This document shows positions 30,335 to 39,534 of a stretch of DNA of 64,000 nt, piece by piece (position 1 is the first letter of the stretch; each line of letters begins with the position of its first letter). Made by a program: the position numbers and the translations under genes. Source of the stretch: Phenylobacterium sp. (GTDB lineage Bacteria; Pseudomonadota; Alphaproteobacteria; Caulobacterales; Caulobacteraceae); NCBI GenBank assembly GCA_020401865.1, contig JADCAS010000005.1, positions 248,001 to 312,000 of the forward strand, read 5' to 3'. Under the pieces are notes generated by a model, which saw nothing but the letters and a program-made list of their open reading frames with translations, did not search any database and was not told the DNA's origin.

Positions 30335-33300
30335 CTAGACGTCCTCGACGAAGACCACGCCGGGCGCCGTCTTCAGGGCGCCACGCACGGCGGGGCCCAG
30401 GTCGAACCGGCCGGGAAGCCGCACCTCGATCTCCCGGCCGCCCTCGACGGGGGCCACCAGGACAATCTCGCCGCCGCGCCCCTGCGGGGCCGTCGTCAGG
30501 CGGGCCTTCAGGGCGTCGATGGCCAGGCTACGCGGCGCGACATGGATCCGAAGCCCCGCCACTGCGTTCTCGATCGCCGTCTCGACGGGCTCGGCGTCAT
30601 CGCCGAAAAAGCGCACCTCGCCGTCCCGCGCCTTGGCCCGGACCTTGAGCGAGACCGCCCGGCCAGGCTCCAGCAGATCACGGCAGCGGCGCAGGGACTC
30701 CGGCGGGAAGAGCACCTCATACTCCCCGGAGGGATCGGACAGGGTCACAAAAGCGAACTTGTCCCCGCTGGCCTGGGAGGCCCGCTCCTGCCGTCGGCGC
30801 ACCACGCCGGCCATGCGGAAGGCTTCCGCCCCCGCCTCCGCCTTGGGGATGACCTCGGTCAGAAGATCCGTGCGACGCCGCCGCAGGGCGGGCATCAGAT
30901 CCTCCAGGGGATGACCCGAGAGGTAGAAACCCACCGCGGCCAGCTCCTCGTCGAGGCGGCGGGTCGGGGACCAGGACTCGGTGCGCGGCAGCCGGGGCCG
31001 TTGGGCCTCAACCTGGTCGCCGCCAAACAGCGAACCCTGGGACGAGGCCCGCTCCTCGGCCACGCTGTGGCCGTATCCGGCCAGCACCTCGGCGGCCTCC
31101 ACCAGCTGGGCCCGGTCACAGCCGAGGCTGTCGAAAGCGCCCGCGCGGGCCAGGGTCTCCAGCGTGCGCCGGTTCACCTGGCGCGGGTCGACCCGTTCCA
31201 CGAAGTCGAAGATGTCGCGGAAGGGCCCGCCGGCGGCGCGGACCTCCACCACATGCTCCATGGCCTGCAGGCCCACGTTCCGGATACCGCCGAGGGCGTA
31301 GAGCACCTCCCCGTCCCCGACATCGAAGTCCGCGCTCGAGCGATTGACGTCGGGGGGGCGGACGGTCACGCCGAAGCGGCGGGCGTCATGATAGAAGACC
31401 GCCAGCTTCTCGGTGTTGGAGATGTCCAGGCTCATGGACGCCGCGAAGAATTCCACCGGCGCATTCGCCTTCAGCCAGGCGGTCTGGTAGCCGATCAGGG
31501 CGTAGGGCGCGGCGTGGCCCTTGTTGAAGCCATAGCCCGAAAACTTGGCCATCAGTTCGAAGAGGGTGTCGGCCAGGTCCGGGTCCACCCCCCTTTCGGC
31601 GGCGCCGGAGAGGAAGCGGGCCCTTTGCTGGTCCATCTCCTCCTTCTTCTTCTTGCCCATCGCCCGGCGCATGAGGTCGGCTTCCCCCAGGGAATAGCCG
31701 GCCATGATGCGGGCGATGTTCATCACCTGCTCCTGGTAGACGATGACCCCGTAGGTCTCGGTCAGGACCGGCTCCAGGAGGGGATGGTAGACATTCAGCG
31801 GCTTACGGCCCGCCTTGGTGTCCACATAGGCCGGGATCGATTCCATCGGGCCGGGCCGGTAGAGCGAGATCAGCGCCGTGACCTCCTCGATGGAGCTTGG
31901 CCGCAGCTGGCGCAGGGTGTCGCGCATGCCCTGCCCTTCCAGCTGGAAGACGCCGACCGTTTGTCCCGACGCCATCAGCTCATAGCTGGCCGCGTCGTCC
32001 AGAGGCAGACTCTCAAGAGGAAAGTCCGCGCCCCGGCGCGCCAGGTGCTTCATCGCCCGGTCAATGACCGTCAGGGTCTTCAGGCCCAGGAAGTCGAACT
32101 TCACCAGGCCGGCGCTCTCCACCCATTTCATGTTGAACTGGGTCGCTGGAAGCTCGGACCGCGGATCCCTGTAGAGGGGGGAAAGCTCAATGAGCGGTCG
32201 GTCCGAAATCACGACGCCGGCCGCGTGGGTGGAGGCGTTCCGGTAGAGTCCCTCAAGCTTGAGAGCGATCTCCAGGAGCCTGGCGACGGACTCGTCCTCC
32301 TCCTGGGCCTGGCGCAGCCGGGGTTCCAGTTCGAGGGCCCGGGCCAGGGTCACGGGGTTGGCGGGATTGGCCGGAACCATCTTGGCCAGCCGGTCGACCT
32401 GCCCCAGAGGCATCTGCAGGACCCGACCGACGTCCCGCAGCACCGCACGGGCCTGCAGGGTGCCGAAGGTGATGATCTGCGCCACCCGGTCGCTCCCGTA
32501 GCGCTGCTGGACGTAGGCGATCACCTCCTCCCGCCGCTCCTGGCAGAAGTCGATGTCGAAGTCGGGCATGGAGACCCGCTCAGGATTGAGGAAGCGTTCG
32601 AAGACCAGGCCGTAGCGTAGCGGGTCCAGGCCCGTGATCAGAAGTGACCAGGCCACCAGGGAGCTGGCGCCGGAGCCCCGGCCCGGGCCGACGGGGATGC
32701 CCTGTGACACCGCCCACTTCATGAAGTCCGAGACGATCAGGAAGTAGCCGGAGAAGCCCATGTTCTGAATGACGGCGATTTCCTGCTCCAGGCGGGCCTC
32801 GTAGGCCTCGAGCGGGACCGCCAGGGGATGTACGGCCAGGCGGGCGCGCAGTCCCTCCCGGGCCTGGCTGGCCAGCTCCTCGTCCTCCGTCCGGCCCTCC
32901 GCGATGGGAAAGCGCGGCATGATCGGATCGCGCTTGTTGACCATGAAGGCGCAGCGCCGGGCGATGTCGATGGTGTTGTCGCAGGCCTCGGGAAGATCCG
33001 CGAACAGGGCGCGCATGTCCGCCGCCGGCTTGAACCAGTGCTCCGGCGTCACCCGACGGCGCTCGTCCTGACCGATGAAGGCGCCGTCCGCAATGCAGAG
33101 GAGCGCCTCGTGGGCCGTGTAGAGGTCGGCGGTCGGGAAGTAGACGTCGTTTGTCGCCACCAGGGGCAGGTCATGGGCATAGGCGTAGGCCACCAGCGCC
33201 GGCTCCGCCGCCGCCTGACTGGCCAGGCCATGCCGCTGGAGCTCGATGTAGAAGCGGTCGCCGAAGGCTGCAGCCATGGCCGCCAGAGCCGCCTCGCCCT

Positions 33301-33766
33301 CCGCCTTGCGGCCGGCGGCGAACAGGGGATCCACGGGGCCGTCGGCGCCGCCCGACAGGAGGATCAACCCCTCGGAATGGGCGGCCACTGCCGACCAGGG
33401 CACGGACGGCTCCTCGACGCCGTCCGCCTCCAGGTAGGCCATGGAGGACAGGGTTGAGAGGTTGAGATAACCCGCCTCGGACTGGGCCAGCAGCACGATC
33501 GTGGGGGTGCGCGCCCAGCGCTCGGGCGGCCGGCCGCCGATCCCGGTGACCGGCAGGGCGCAGCCAATGATGGGCTGGACCCCGGCGTCCTTGGCGGTGA
33601 CAGAGAATTCCAGGGCGCCGAACAGGTTGGCCCGATCGGCGATGGCCACTGCCGGCATGCCCTGCCCGGCCGCAATCCGCCCGAGCGCATCCGCCTTGGC
33701 CGCGCCCTCCAGAAGAGAATAGGCGGACCGAACGCGCAGATGGATGAAACCGCCCTCGACCGTCAT
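30335..33766 (-). CDS. dnaE: DNA polymerase III alpha subunit
   Basis: Replicative polymerase. The 1143 residues run in the order N-terminal PHP domain (1-280), palm/fingers, tandem HhH, OB fold and C-terminal domain. Catalytic aspartates are Asp404 and Asp406 (PDFDIDFC, 401-408) and Asp558 (KFDFLGL). A beta-clamp-binding motif QGSLF is near residue 910. The PHP metal site is degenerate: HLRVRSAYS has Arg13 where active PHPs have His, and ADRANLFG has Arg for the next His. So no PHP exonuclease is expected and proofreading must come from a separate subunit. It starts 43 bases after the SOS-controlled 29-codon ORF, with an AAGAGG site. Confidence 0.97.
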   Translation of the reverse strand: MTVEGGFIHLRVRSAYSLLEGAAKADALGRIAAGQGMPAVAIADRANLFGALEFSVTAKDAGVQPIIGCALPVTGIGGRPPERWARTPTIVLLAQSEAGYLNLSTLSSMAYLEADGVEEPSVPWSAVAAHSEGLILLSGGADGPVDPLFAAGRKAEGEAALAAMAAAFGDRFYIELQRHGLASQAAAEPALVAYAYAHDLPLVATNDVYFPTADLYTAHEALLCIADGAFIGQDERRRVTPEHWFKPAADMRALFADLPEACDNTIDIARRCAFMVNKRDPIMPRFPIAEGRTEDEELASQAREGLRARLAVHPLAVPLEAYEARLEQEIAVIQNMGFSGYFLIVSDFMKWAVSQGIPVGPGRGSGASSLVAWSLLITGLDPLRYGLVFERFLNPERVSMPDFDIDFCQERREEVIAYVQQRYGSDRVAQIITFGTLQARAVLRDVGRVLQMPLGQVDRLAKMVPANPANPVTLARALELEPRLRQAQEEDESVARLLEIALKLEGLYRNASTHAAGVVISDRPLIELSPLYRDPRSELPATQFNMKWVESAGLVKFDFLGLKTLTVIDRAMKHLARRGADFPLESLPLDDAASYELMASGQTVGVFQLEGQGMRDTLRQLRPSSIEEVTALISLYRPGPMESIPAYVDTKAGRKPLNVYHPLLEPVLTETYGVIVYQEQVMNIARIMAGYSLGEADLMRRAMGKKKKEEMDQQRARFLSGAAERGVDPDLADTLFELMAKFSGYGFNKGHAAPYALIGYQTAWLKANAPVEFFAASMSLDISNTEKLAVFYHDARRFGVTVRPPDVNRSSADFDVGDGEVLYALGGIRNVGLQAMEHVVEVRAAGGPFRDIFDFVERVDPRQVNRRTLETLARAGAFDSLGCDRAQLVEAAEVLAGYGHSVAEERASSQGSLFGGDQVEAQRPRLPRTESWSPTRRLDEELAAVGFYLSGHPLEDLMPALRRRRTDLLTEVIPKAEAGAEAFRMAGVVRRRQERASQASGDKFAFVTLSDPSGEYEVLFPPESLRRCRDLLEPGRAVSLKVRAKARDGEVRFFGDDAEPVETAIENAVAGLRIHVAPRSLAIDALKARLTTAPQGRGGEIVLVAPVEGGREIEVRLPGRFDLGPAVRGALKTAPGVVFVEDV

Positions 33767-33809
33767 CGCCTCTTCCCGCCCGTCCTCGTCAGACCCCGGG
33801 GCCTGAAAC

Positions 33810-33899
33810 TCAGGCCGCCAGTACGGCCACCTGGCACATCATCCACACAAAGCCGGCCACCGACAGAAAGGCCAGCGATTCCCTTGCAAGTCGAGCCAT
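33810..33899 (-). CDS. sidA: 29-residue SOS-controlled membrane peptide, SidA-like division inhibitor
   Basis: A 29-codon ORF (ATG 33899, TGA 33810) too short for routine gene calling. It has a short basic N-terminus with arginines at 3 and 6, then one hydrophobic segment from about residue 9 containing FVWMM and ending VAVLAA, so a single-pass inner-membrane peptide. A GGGGGA ribosome site lies seven bases before the ATG. An exact GTTC-N7-GTTC LexA box and a TTGCAA/TAGGAA promoter lie just upstream. Caulobacter SidA is a 29-residue, SOS-induced inner-membrane peptide that blocks division through FtsW; length, topology and control all match. I have not aligned the sequences. dnaE follows after 43 bases and may be co-transcribed. 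Confidence 0.78.
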   Translation of the reverse strand: MARLARESLAFLSVAGFVWMMCQVAVLAA

Positions 33900-33918
33900 G
33901 ACTTGATCCCCCAACTAC

Positions 33919-33933
33919 GTTCCTGAAATGTTC
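33919..33933. promoter_or_regulatory. LexA (SOS) box of sidA
   Basis: GTTCCTGAAATGTTC on the plus strand is an exact GTTC-N7-GTTC (GAAC-N7-GAAC read on the gene's strand). It lies 20 bases before the sidA ATG and overlaps the last bases of the -10. A weaker box, GAAC-N7-GAAT on the minus strand, adjoins it at 33936-33950. Confidence 0.9.
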
Positions 33934-33959
33934 CTATTCCGGTTTTGTTCTCATTGCAA
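33931..33959 (-). promoter_or_regulatory. Promoter of sidA (and possibly dnaE)
   Basis: On the minus strand TTGCAA (33954-33959) and TAGGAA (33931-33936) are spaced by 17 bases. The expected start near 33924 falls inside the LexA box, so bound LexA would block transcription. Confidence 0.55.
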
Positions 33960-33979
33960 GGGGGTCTTCCGGCACGGAC

Positions 33980-34655
<676 letters not shown>

Positions 34656-34663
<8 letters not shown>

Positions 34664-35960
34664 AGCGAAGCGCCTCCACGGGATCGAGGCGGCTGGCGCG
34701 CCAGGCGGGCGGCAGGGTGGCGAGGAAGGCCGCGGCGAGGGACCAGCCGAGGATCAGGAGCACCTCCGCCCAGTCGATCCGCGCCGGAATGCGGGAAAGA
34801 TAGTAGACGTCGGAGGCGAAGACCCGGGCGCCGGTCACCCACTCCACCGCCTGCTGGATCGGGCCGATATAGGTGCAGAAGACAACCCCCAGGAGAAGGC
34901 CCGTCAGGGCGCCCGCCACGCCGACGGCGGCGCCGGCCATGAAGAAGATGCGCAGGATGGCGCCCTGCCCGGCGCCCATGGTGCGCAGGATGGCGATGTC
35001 GCGGCCCTTGTTCTTCACCAGCATGATCAGGCCGGAAATGATGTTCGCCGCCGCAATGACCACCAGCATCATCAGGATCAGGCGCATGACGTTGCGCTCC
35101 ACCTTCAGGGCGCCCCAGAAGGCGGCGTTCCGCTCGGTCCAGTCGGAGACGGAAGCGGCGGGCCCGGCCAGGGCGGCAGCCTGGGACTTCACCGCCGCAG
35201 CGCGATCCGGGTCGGAAAGCCTCAGTTCGATGAAGTCCGGCGCGCCCTCACGCCCGAAGAACAGGGCCGCCTGCTCGATGGGCATGTAGAGAAAGCTCTG
35301 GTCATACTCGCTCATCCCCACGCTGAAGAGGCCGGAGACGATAAAGGTCTTGCGCTGGGGCGCGTCGCCGAAGGCGGTGGCGGCGCCGGTCGGGGAAATC
35401 AGTGTGATGGGGTCGCCGGGCCTCAGGCCCAGGCCGGCGGCGAGGCGCTCGCCCACGAGGACGCGGTCGCCACCGTATTCTCCCTCGCCCCAGCCCTTGA
35501 GTCCGCCGGGCGTGACATTGTCCGCGACGAGGCGGGTCGCCAGAAGATCGGCGCGGGCGACCCCGCGCACGATGGCGCCCGACACCTGGCCGTCGCCCAC
35601 CGCCATGACCTGACCCTCGATGACCGGGGCGGCCTGGACCACGCCGGGCAGTCCGGAGAGGCTGCGGGTCAGGGCGGCGGTATCAAGGCCCGAGGCGGGC
35701 GAGGACGCGACGAAGACATGGCCGTTGAAACCGAGGATGCGCGAGAGGAGTTCGGCCCGGAAGCCGTTCATCACGCTCATGACGATGATCAGCACCGCCA
35801 CGGCCAGGGCGATGCCGACGTAGGCGATGACGCCGATCATGGCCACGCCGCCCTCGCGACGCTTGGAGCGCAGGTATCGCCCGGCCACCATCCGCTCCCA
35901 GCGGCTGAAGGGGCCGGCGGGGCGGACGTCGAAGGCTTCGTGGGCGTGGGCGTCGGGCAT
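34656..35960 (-). CDS. lolC: Lipoprotein-releasing ABC transporter permease (LolC/LolE family)
   Basis: Inner-membrane subunit of the Lol system. The 434-residue protein has four helices (first at about 43-65, GVIAYVGIALAVAVLIIVMSV; three near 285-420) around a large periplasmic MacB-like domain. PFSRWERMVAGRYLRSKRREG is the family N-terminus. Only one permease gene is here, so it probably acts as a homodimer with LolD, as in other alphaproteobacteria. I start at ATG 35960; a frame open to 36047 would run through a terminator-like hairpin. The ribosome site at 35960 is weak, so the start may be a little later. Confidence 0.93.
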
Positions 35961-36009
35961 GGGCTCGGACTTGCGGAAGACCCGTCCGCTATGCCCCGTT
36001 TCGTCGGCG

Positions 36010-36042
36010 AAAAGAAGGCCGCCCGGGAGCTGGGCGGCCTTC
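36010..36042 (-). terminator. Strong intrinsic terminator between DUF1467 gene and lolC
   Basis: GAAGGCCGCCC / GGGCGGCCTTC, an 11-pair perfect stem with a seven-base loop, followed on the minus strand by TTTTCG. It lies 50 bases before the chosen lolC start, so it either ends mce-DUF1467 transcription or acts as an attenuator in a lolC leader. Confidence 0.75.
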
Positions 36043-36060
36043 TCCATCTCGGGGAACGCT

Positions 36061-36120
36061 CCGACCGAAGTCGGTACCGGGAAGAAAACGCGTTTTCCCT
36101 GGCTGGTCCCGCTTTTCGGG
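36061..36120. repeat. Cluster of small palindromes (possible extragenic palindromic repeat)
   Basis: Three palindromes adjoin: CCGAC-CGAA-GTCGG (36061-36074), GAAAACGCGTTTTC (36084-36097, 14 bases, perfect) and CCCG-CTTTT-CGGG (36108-36120). They lie in the 243-base gap 35961-36203 that has no gene. The style (CCCGAAAAGCGGG next to a GAAAAC..GTTTTC core) resembles the short extragenic palindromes dispersed in alphaproteobacterial genomes. No second copy was seen in this window. Confidence 0.4.
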
Positions 36121-36203
36121 AGATCGCCTCAAAGACGGGTGTGCGGCGCCCGGTTCATAGGCGGACAGCCCCCGCGGCGCCCGGGGATTGGGCGGCCCTG
36201 ATC

Positions 36204-36464
36204 TCAGCTGACCTGGCGCAGCGGGCTGATCGGGATGAGCTCGAAATGAATCACCAGGAACAGGAGCACGAAGAGGACCGCAGAGATCACCGTGGTCAGC
36301 AGGAACTTCTCCTTCAGACGCGGATTGACCGGAGAGGCCGGATCGCCCCCGCCCGGCGGTTTGGTCCCCGCCTCGGCATGCGACTGGGAGCCCAGGGGCA
36401 GGACGCCGAACAGGACGGTCCACCAGAGGGTCAGATAGATGGCAATGCCGGTGAAGAGGCTCAC
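36204..36464 (-). CDS. DUF1467 family small membrane protein
   Basis: An 86-residue inner-membrane protein with two helices (about 4-24 and 54-76), a Pro/Gly-rich loop between them and the start SLFTGIAIYLTLWWTVLFGVLPLG, characteristic of DUF1467. The function is unknown in the literature I know. GTG start overlaps the mce stop (GTGA). The mce-DUF1467 pair recurs in alphaproteobacteria, which suggests functional linkage. Confidence 0.88.
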   Translation of the reverse strand: MSLFTGIAIYLTLWWTVLFGVLPLGSQSHAEAGTKPPGGGDPASPVNPRLKEKFLLTTVISAVLFVLLFLVIHFELIPISPLRQVS

Positions 36465-36886
36465 GCGTGGCCACCTTTCGGCGTTTCCATGAGCTCGACG
36501 AGGACGCCGCCCATGTTCCTGGGATGGACGAAGATCACCGGCGTGCCATGGGCGCCGATCCGCGGGACTCCATTGTTCAGCACCGTGGCGCCCTTGGCGG
36601 CCATGTCGTCCCGGGCCGCCAGGATGTCCTCGACTTCGAAGCAGACATGGTGCTGGCCGCCTGCGGGATTCTTCGCCAGGAAGCCGTGAAGGGGCGAGGC
36701 CTCGCCGAGGGGCTCGATCAGCTCGATCTGGCTGTTGGGAAGGTCGACGAAGCAGACATTGACGCCCTGCTCCGGCATGTCCTTGACCGCCGAGATCTGC
36801 GTGGCGCCGAGGACGTCGCGATAGAGCTTCACGGACTCGGCGATGGAGGGGGTGGCGACCCCGACGTGGTTCAGTCTTCCGATCAT
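36461..36886 (-). CDS. mce: Methylmalonyl-CoA epimerase
   Basis: Interconverts (2R)- and (2S)-methylmalonyl-CoA so that propionyl-CoA carbon can enter the TCA cycle. The 141-residue VOC-fold protein has two betaalphabetabetabeta units and the metal ligands His7 (LNHVGVA), Glu in QIELIEPL, His in GGQHHVCFEV and Glu in LVELME. ATG 36886 gives the usual MIGRLNHVGVA; the frame is open 15 codons further but that part is not conserved. The mutase and carboxylase genes are not in the window. Confidence 0.94.
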   Translation of the reverse strand: MIGRLNHVGVATPSIAESVKLYRDVLGATQISAVKDMPEQGVNVCFVDLPNSQIELIEPLGEASPLHGFLAKNPAGGQHHVCFEVEDILAARDDMAAKGATVLNNGVPRIGAHGTPVIFVHPRNMGGVLVELMETPKGGHA

Positions 36887-36934
36887 GCCGGATGAATACA
36901 ACGCCGGCGGGCCGGCGTCATCCATGACCAAGGG

Positions 36935-39220
36935 TCACTGGGTGAAGAGGGCCGCCCCGCCGTCCCTCAGGTGGCTGCGCGCCGCCGCCGGCTCGAACAC
37001 TGCCCCGGCGGCGAGCAGGGCCTCGATCCGCTCCGGCGCCAGCCCGAACTCGGCGAGGACCTGCCGGGTATGCTCTCCCGCATCCGGGACAGGATGCCGG
37101 AAGCCCCCAAGCGTCCGGTCGAAGTCGGCGTAGCTGCGGACGCCCACCGCCTCGCCGAGGCGGGTATGGCGCCAGGCGACGAAGACGTCGTTCTCTGCGA
37201 GCCAGGGATCGTCGTAGGCCTCGTAGCCGCGCACGCAGGGGGCGCAGGGCACGCCGGCCGCCTCCAGGGCGTCCAGTGCGGCGGCGCGGGGGCGTCCCGC
37301 CAGGGTGGCCGCCAGCCGCCCGGCGAGGGGACCCTCAGGGGGTGCGGTGAGGGCGTCTGCGGGGTCCGCCTGCGTCCCCAGCACCGTCAGCATGGCCTCC
37401 GCCTCCGCGACCGTCTCGGCGGCCACGGCGAGCCAGCCGTCCTGGCACTCATAGTAGCGATGGACAGGGTTCAGCCCCACGCAGTCGATCCCGCCCGAAG
37501 GCGCCGGCGGACGGCCCTCCCAGGTGACGACCTCGCCCAGCTGGAAGGTCAGGCTTTGGGCCAGGAGGCTGGTGACGACCTCCTGCCCCTCCCCGGTCCG
37601 ACGTCGGGCGTTCAGGGCCGAGATGATGCCGAAGGCGACCACGCCGGCGGTGGCCACGTCATTGACGGCGATGGTGTGCAGGACGGGCTCGGCGTCGCCG
37701 CCCTGGGCGGCCATCATGCCGCCCTCGGCCTGAAGCAGGGGGTCGAAGCCCGGCAAAGGCGCCCGAGGACCCGCGTCACCATAGGCGTTGACCGAGCACG
37801 AGATGATCCGCGGATTGATCTGGCGCAGGGCCTCATAGTCCACGCCCAGGCGCTTACGCACGCCGAAGCGGTAGTTGTCGAGCACCACGTCGGACTGCCG
37901 GACGAGGTCGAAGAACATCTCCTTCGCCCCAGGCTGCTTGAGGTCGATCCCCAGTCCCCGCTTGCCGCGGTTGCAGGTCAGGAAGGGGCCCCCGTCCGAA
38001 CGGAAGGGATCGCCCTCGGGGGACTCGATCTTGATGACCTCGGCGCCGAGGTTGGCCAGGACGGCCCCGGCCAGGGCCCCGGCGATCACCGAGCCCATGT
38101 CGAGGACGCGGACGCCCTCCAGAGGTCGGCTCGCCCCGGGGCCAATGGTCCGGGGCTGCGGCGCCCCCCAGTCGGGGAGCGGCCCGGCGGTGGGCAGGGA
38201 CCGGACGGAGGCCGGCGTGGCGGACAACCGGGCGGGCGGCCCGGGCATGGCCAGCCTGCGCCGTACCGGATCGTCAAACTCCAGCCTCAGGCCAGCGTGC
38301 CGGACGGCCTCTCCGGCAAACCAATCGTTGCGATTCCCCACGGGCGCGCAGGGCACCCCGGCGTCCGCCAGGAGGCCCAGCCAGTGCCGCCGCGGCTGAC
38401 TCCGGAACACCTCCTCCAGCACGTCGAGGGCGAGGGCGGGGTTGAGGACCAGGACCTCCCAGTGCGCGCCAAGCCCGAGGGCGTCGATGGCCTTGCGGAA
38501 GAAGGGCATGAAGAGGGTGGCGAGGAAGAACCACTCTCCATCGCTGCACTGGTAGAGCCGATAGCTGGGCGAGGCGCCCTGCGGCGCGCCGCGCGGCAGC
38601 CGGGGCTGGTCCAGCACCATGACCACGCCGCCGACCTCGGATACGCCATGAAGACCGCTGACGGTCACCGCCTGCCCCTGCCCAGAGGCGCCCCGCTCGT
38701 AGAGGGCCGCGCCCATGGCCCCGGCCGCCATCACCGCCTGGCCGTACCAGCCAATGGGCAGGATCAGGTGAATGGGGCTGTCCGCGTAGGCGCCCTGCCG
38801 AAAGGCGATGCCGGAGGTCGCCGCCAGCAGGCTGTGACGGGGCGGCATGCGACTCCAGCGGCCCCGGGTTCCGTAGGGCGGCATCCAGACATGGATCAGG
38901 TGGGGGGCGCCGTCCCGCAGGCTGGCGGCGTCGAGGCCCAGGGCCTCCAGGTCTCCGGGCGGATGATCGAAGACGGCGATGTCTGCGGCGCGGGCGAGGT
39001 CCTTCGCCTTCGCCAGGTCCGCCGGGACGGAGAGATCGAGGGTGACGATGCGCTTGTTGCGGTTCCAGGCCGGATAGCCGGGATGATCCTTCAGCCGATC
39101 ACCGCCGGGCGGTTCGACCTTGACGATCTCGGCCTCGAAATCGCCCAGCAGCATACAGGCCATGGGCCCCGCCACGCCCTGCGTGAAGTCGGCGATGCGC
39201 ACGCCCCGGTAGGCCGACAT
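36935..39220 (-). CDS. Fused tandem CaiB/BaiF (family III CoA-transferase) protein
   Basis: A 761-residue protein made of two family III CoA-transferase units, about residues 1-365 and 370-761. Each has the family start (VRIADFTQGVAGPMACMLLGDFEAEIVKVEPP; VRVLDMGSVIAGALAGAVLANLGAEVIKIESP). In both, the position of the catalytic aspartate after GxGQxV is changed: the first reads GQGQAVTVSGLHG (His) and the second GEGQEVVTSLLAQS (Ala). The usual acyl-aspartate mechanism is therefore doubtful. It might bind CoA esters without transfer, or use other residues. It reads toward mce with a 48-base gap, suggesting a link to acyl-CoA metabolism. Fold certain, reaction unknown. Confidence 0.85.
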   Translation of the reverse strand: MSAYRGVRIADFTQGVAGPMACMLLGDFEAEIVKVEPPGGDRLKDHPGYPAWNRNKRIVTLDLSVPADLAKAKDLARAADIAVFDHPPGDLEALGLDAASLRDGAPHLIHVWMPPYGTRGRWSRMPPRHSLLAATSGIAFRQGAYADSPIHLILPIGWYGQAVMAAGAMGAALYERGASGQGQAVTVSGLHGVSEVGGVVMVLDQPRLPRGAPQGASPSYRLYQCSDGEWFFLATLFMPFFRKAIDALGLGAHWEVLVLNPALALDVLEEVFRSQPRRHWLGLLADAGVPCAPVGNRNDWFAGEAVRHAGLRLEFDDPVRRRLAMPGPPARLSATPASVRSLPTAGPLPDWGAPQPRTIGPGASRPLEGVRVLDMGSVIAGALAGAVLANLGAEVIKIESPEGDPFRSDGGPFLTCNRGKRGLGIDLKQPGAKEMFFDLVRQSDVVLDNYRFGVRKRLGVDYEALRQINPRIISCSVNAYGDAGPRAPLPGFDPLLQAEGGMMAAQGGDAEPVLHTIAVNDVATAGVVAFGIISALNARRRTGEGQEVVTSLLAQSLTFQLGEVVTWEGRPPAPSGGIDCVGLNPVHRYYECQDGWLAVAAETVAEAEAMLTVLGTQADPADALTAPPEGPLAGRLAATLAGRPRAAALDALEAAGVPCAPCVRGYEAYDDPWLAENDVFVAWRHTRLGEAVGVRSYADFDRTLGGFRHPVPDAGEHTRQVLAEFGLAPERIEALLAAGAVFEPAAARSHLRDGGAALFTQ

Positions 39221-39534
39221 GCCCCTCCCCCTCTTTCTCTGTTGGGAGAAAGGTCGGCGAAAGCGGCCGCGCTGGCAAGCCGTTGTCCGGGCTCATGACT
39301 GTTGGGACCGTTGCCGCGCAGGACCCCAGTGATCTGATCTTACGGTAACCTCGATCGCCCCATCCACCCGTCACCTTTCACAGGTCAGGCTCTAATCGTT
39401 TCAGGAGAAGGTTCGGGGGGTCACGTCCGAACCCGGCAGCGACTAGGTTCGCCAAGATCCGGGAAGGACTCAGGTATAGCGGGAAGTTGGGGATATATTC
39501 CGATTGTGGAGTTGTTCAGTTCGATGAGCGCCTG
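39221..39534. other. Divergent intergenic region at the left edge of the low-GC operon
   Basis: These 314 bases hold no convincing gene. Features seen are an inverted repeat GGTTCGG-N10-CCGAACC (39410-39433), a -10-like TATATT at 39494-39499 without a clear -35, and a drop from GC-rich to more mixed composition. Promoters for the divergent CaiB-like gene and the five-gene operon must lie here. Confidence 0.6.
39410..39433. repeat. Inverted repeat, candidate operator of the five-gene operon
   Basis: GGTTCGG and CCGAACC are perfect seven-base arms with a ten-base spacer, about 100 bases before the first gene. Arm spacing of one to two helical turns fits a dimeric repressor site; no regulator gene is adjacent. 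Confidence 0.35.

Noticed and set aside
30542..32620. 692-codon plus-strand frame opposite dnaE
   Set aside because: Antisense shadow of a fully conserved polymerase gene.
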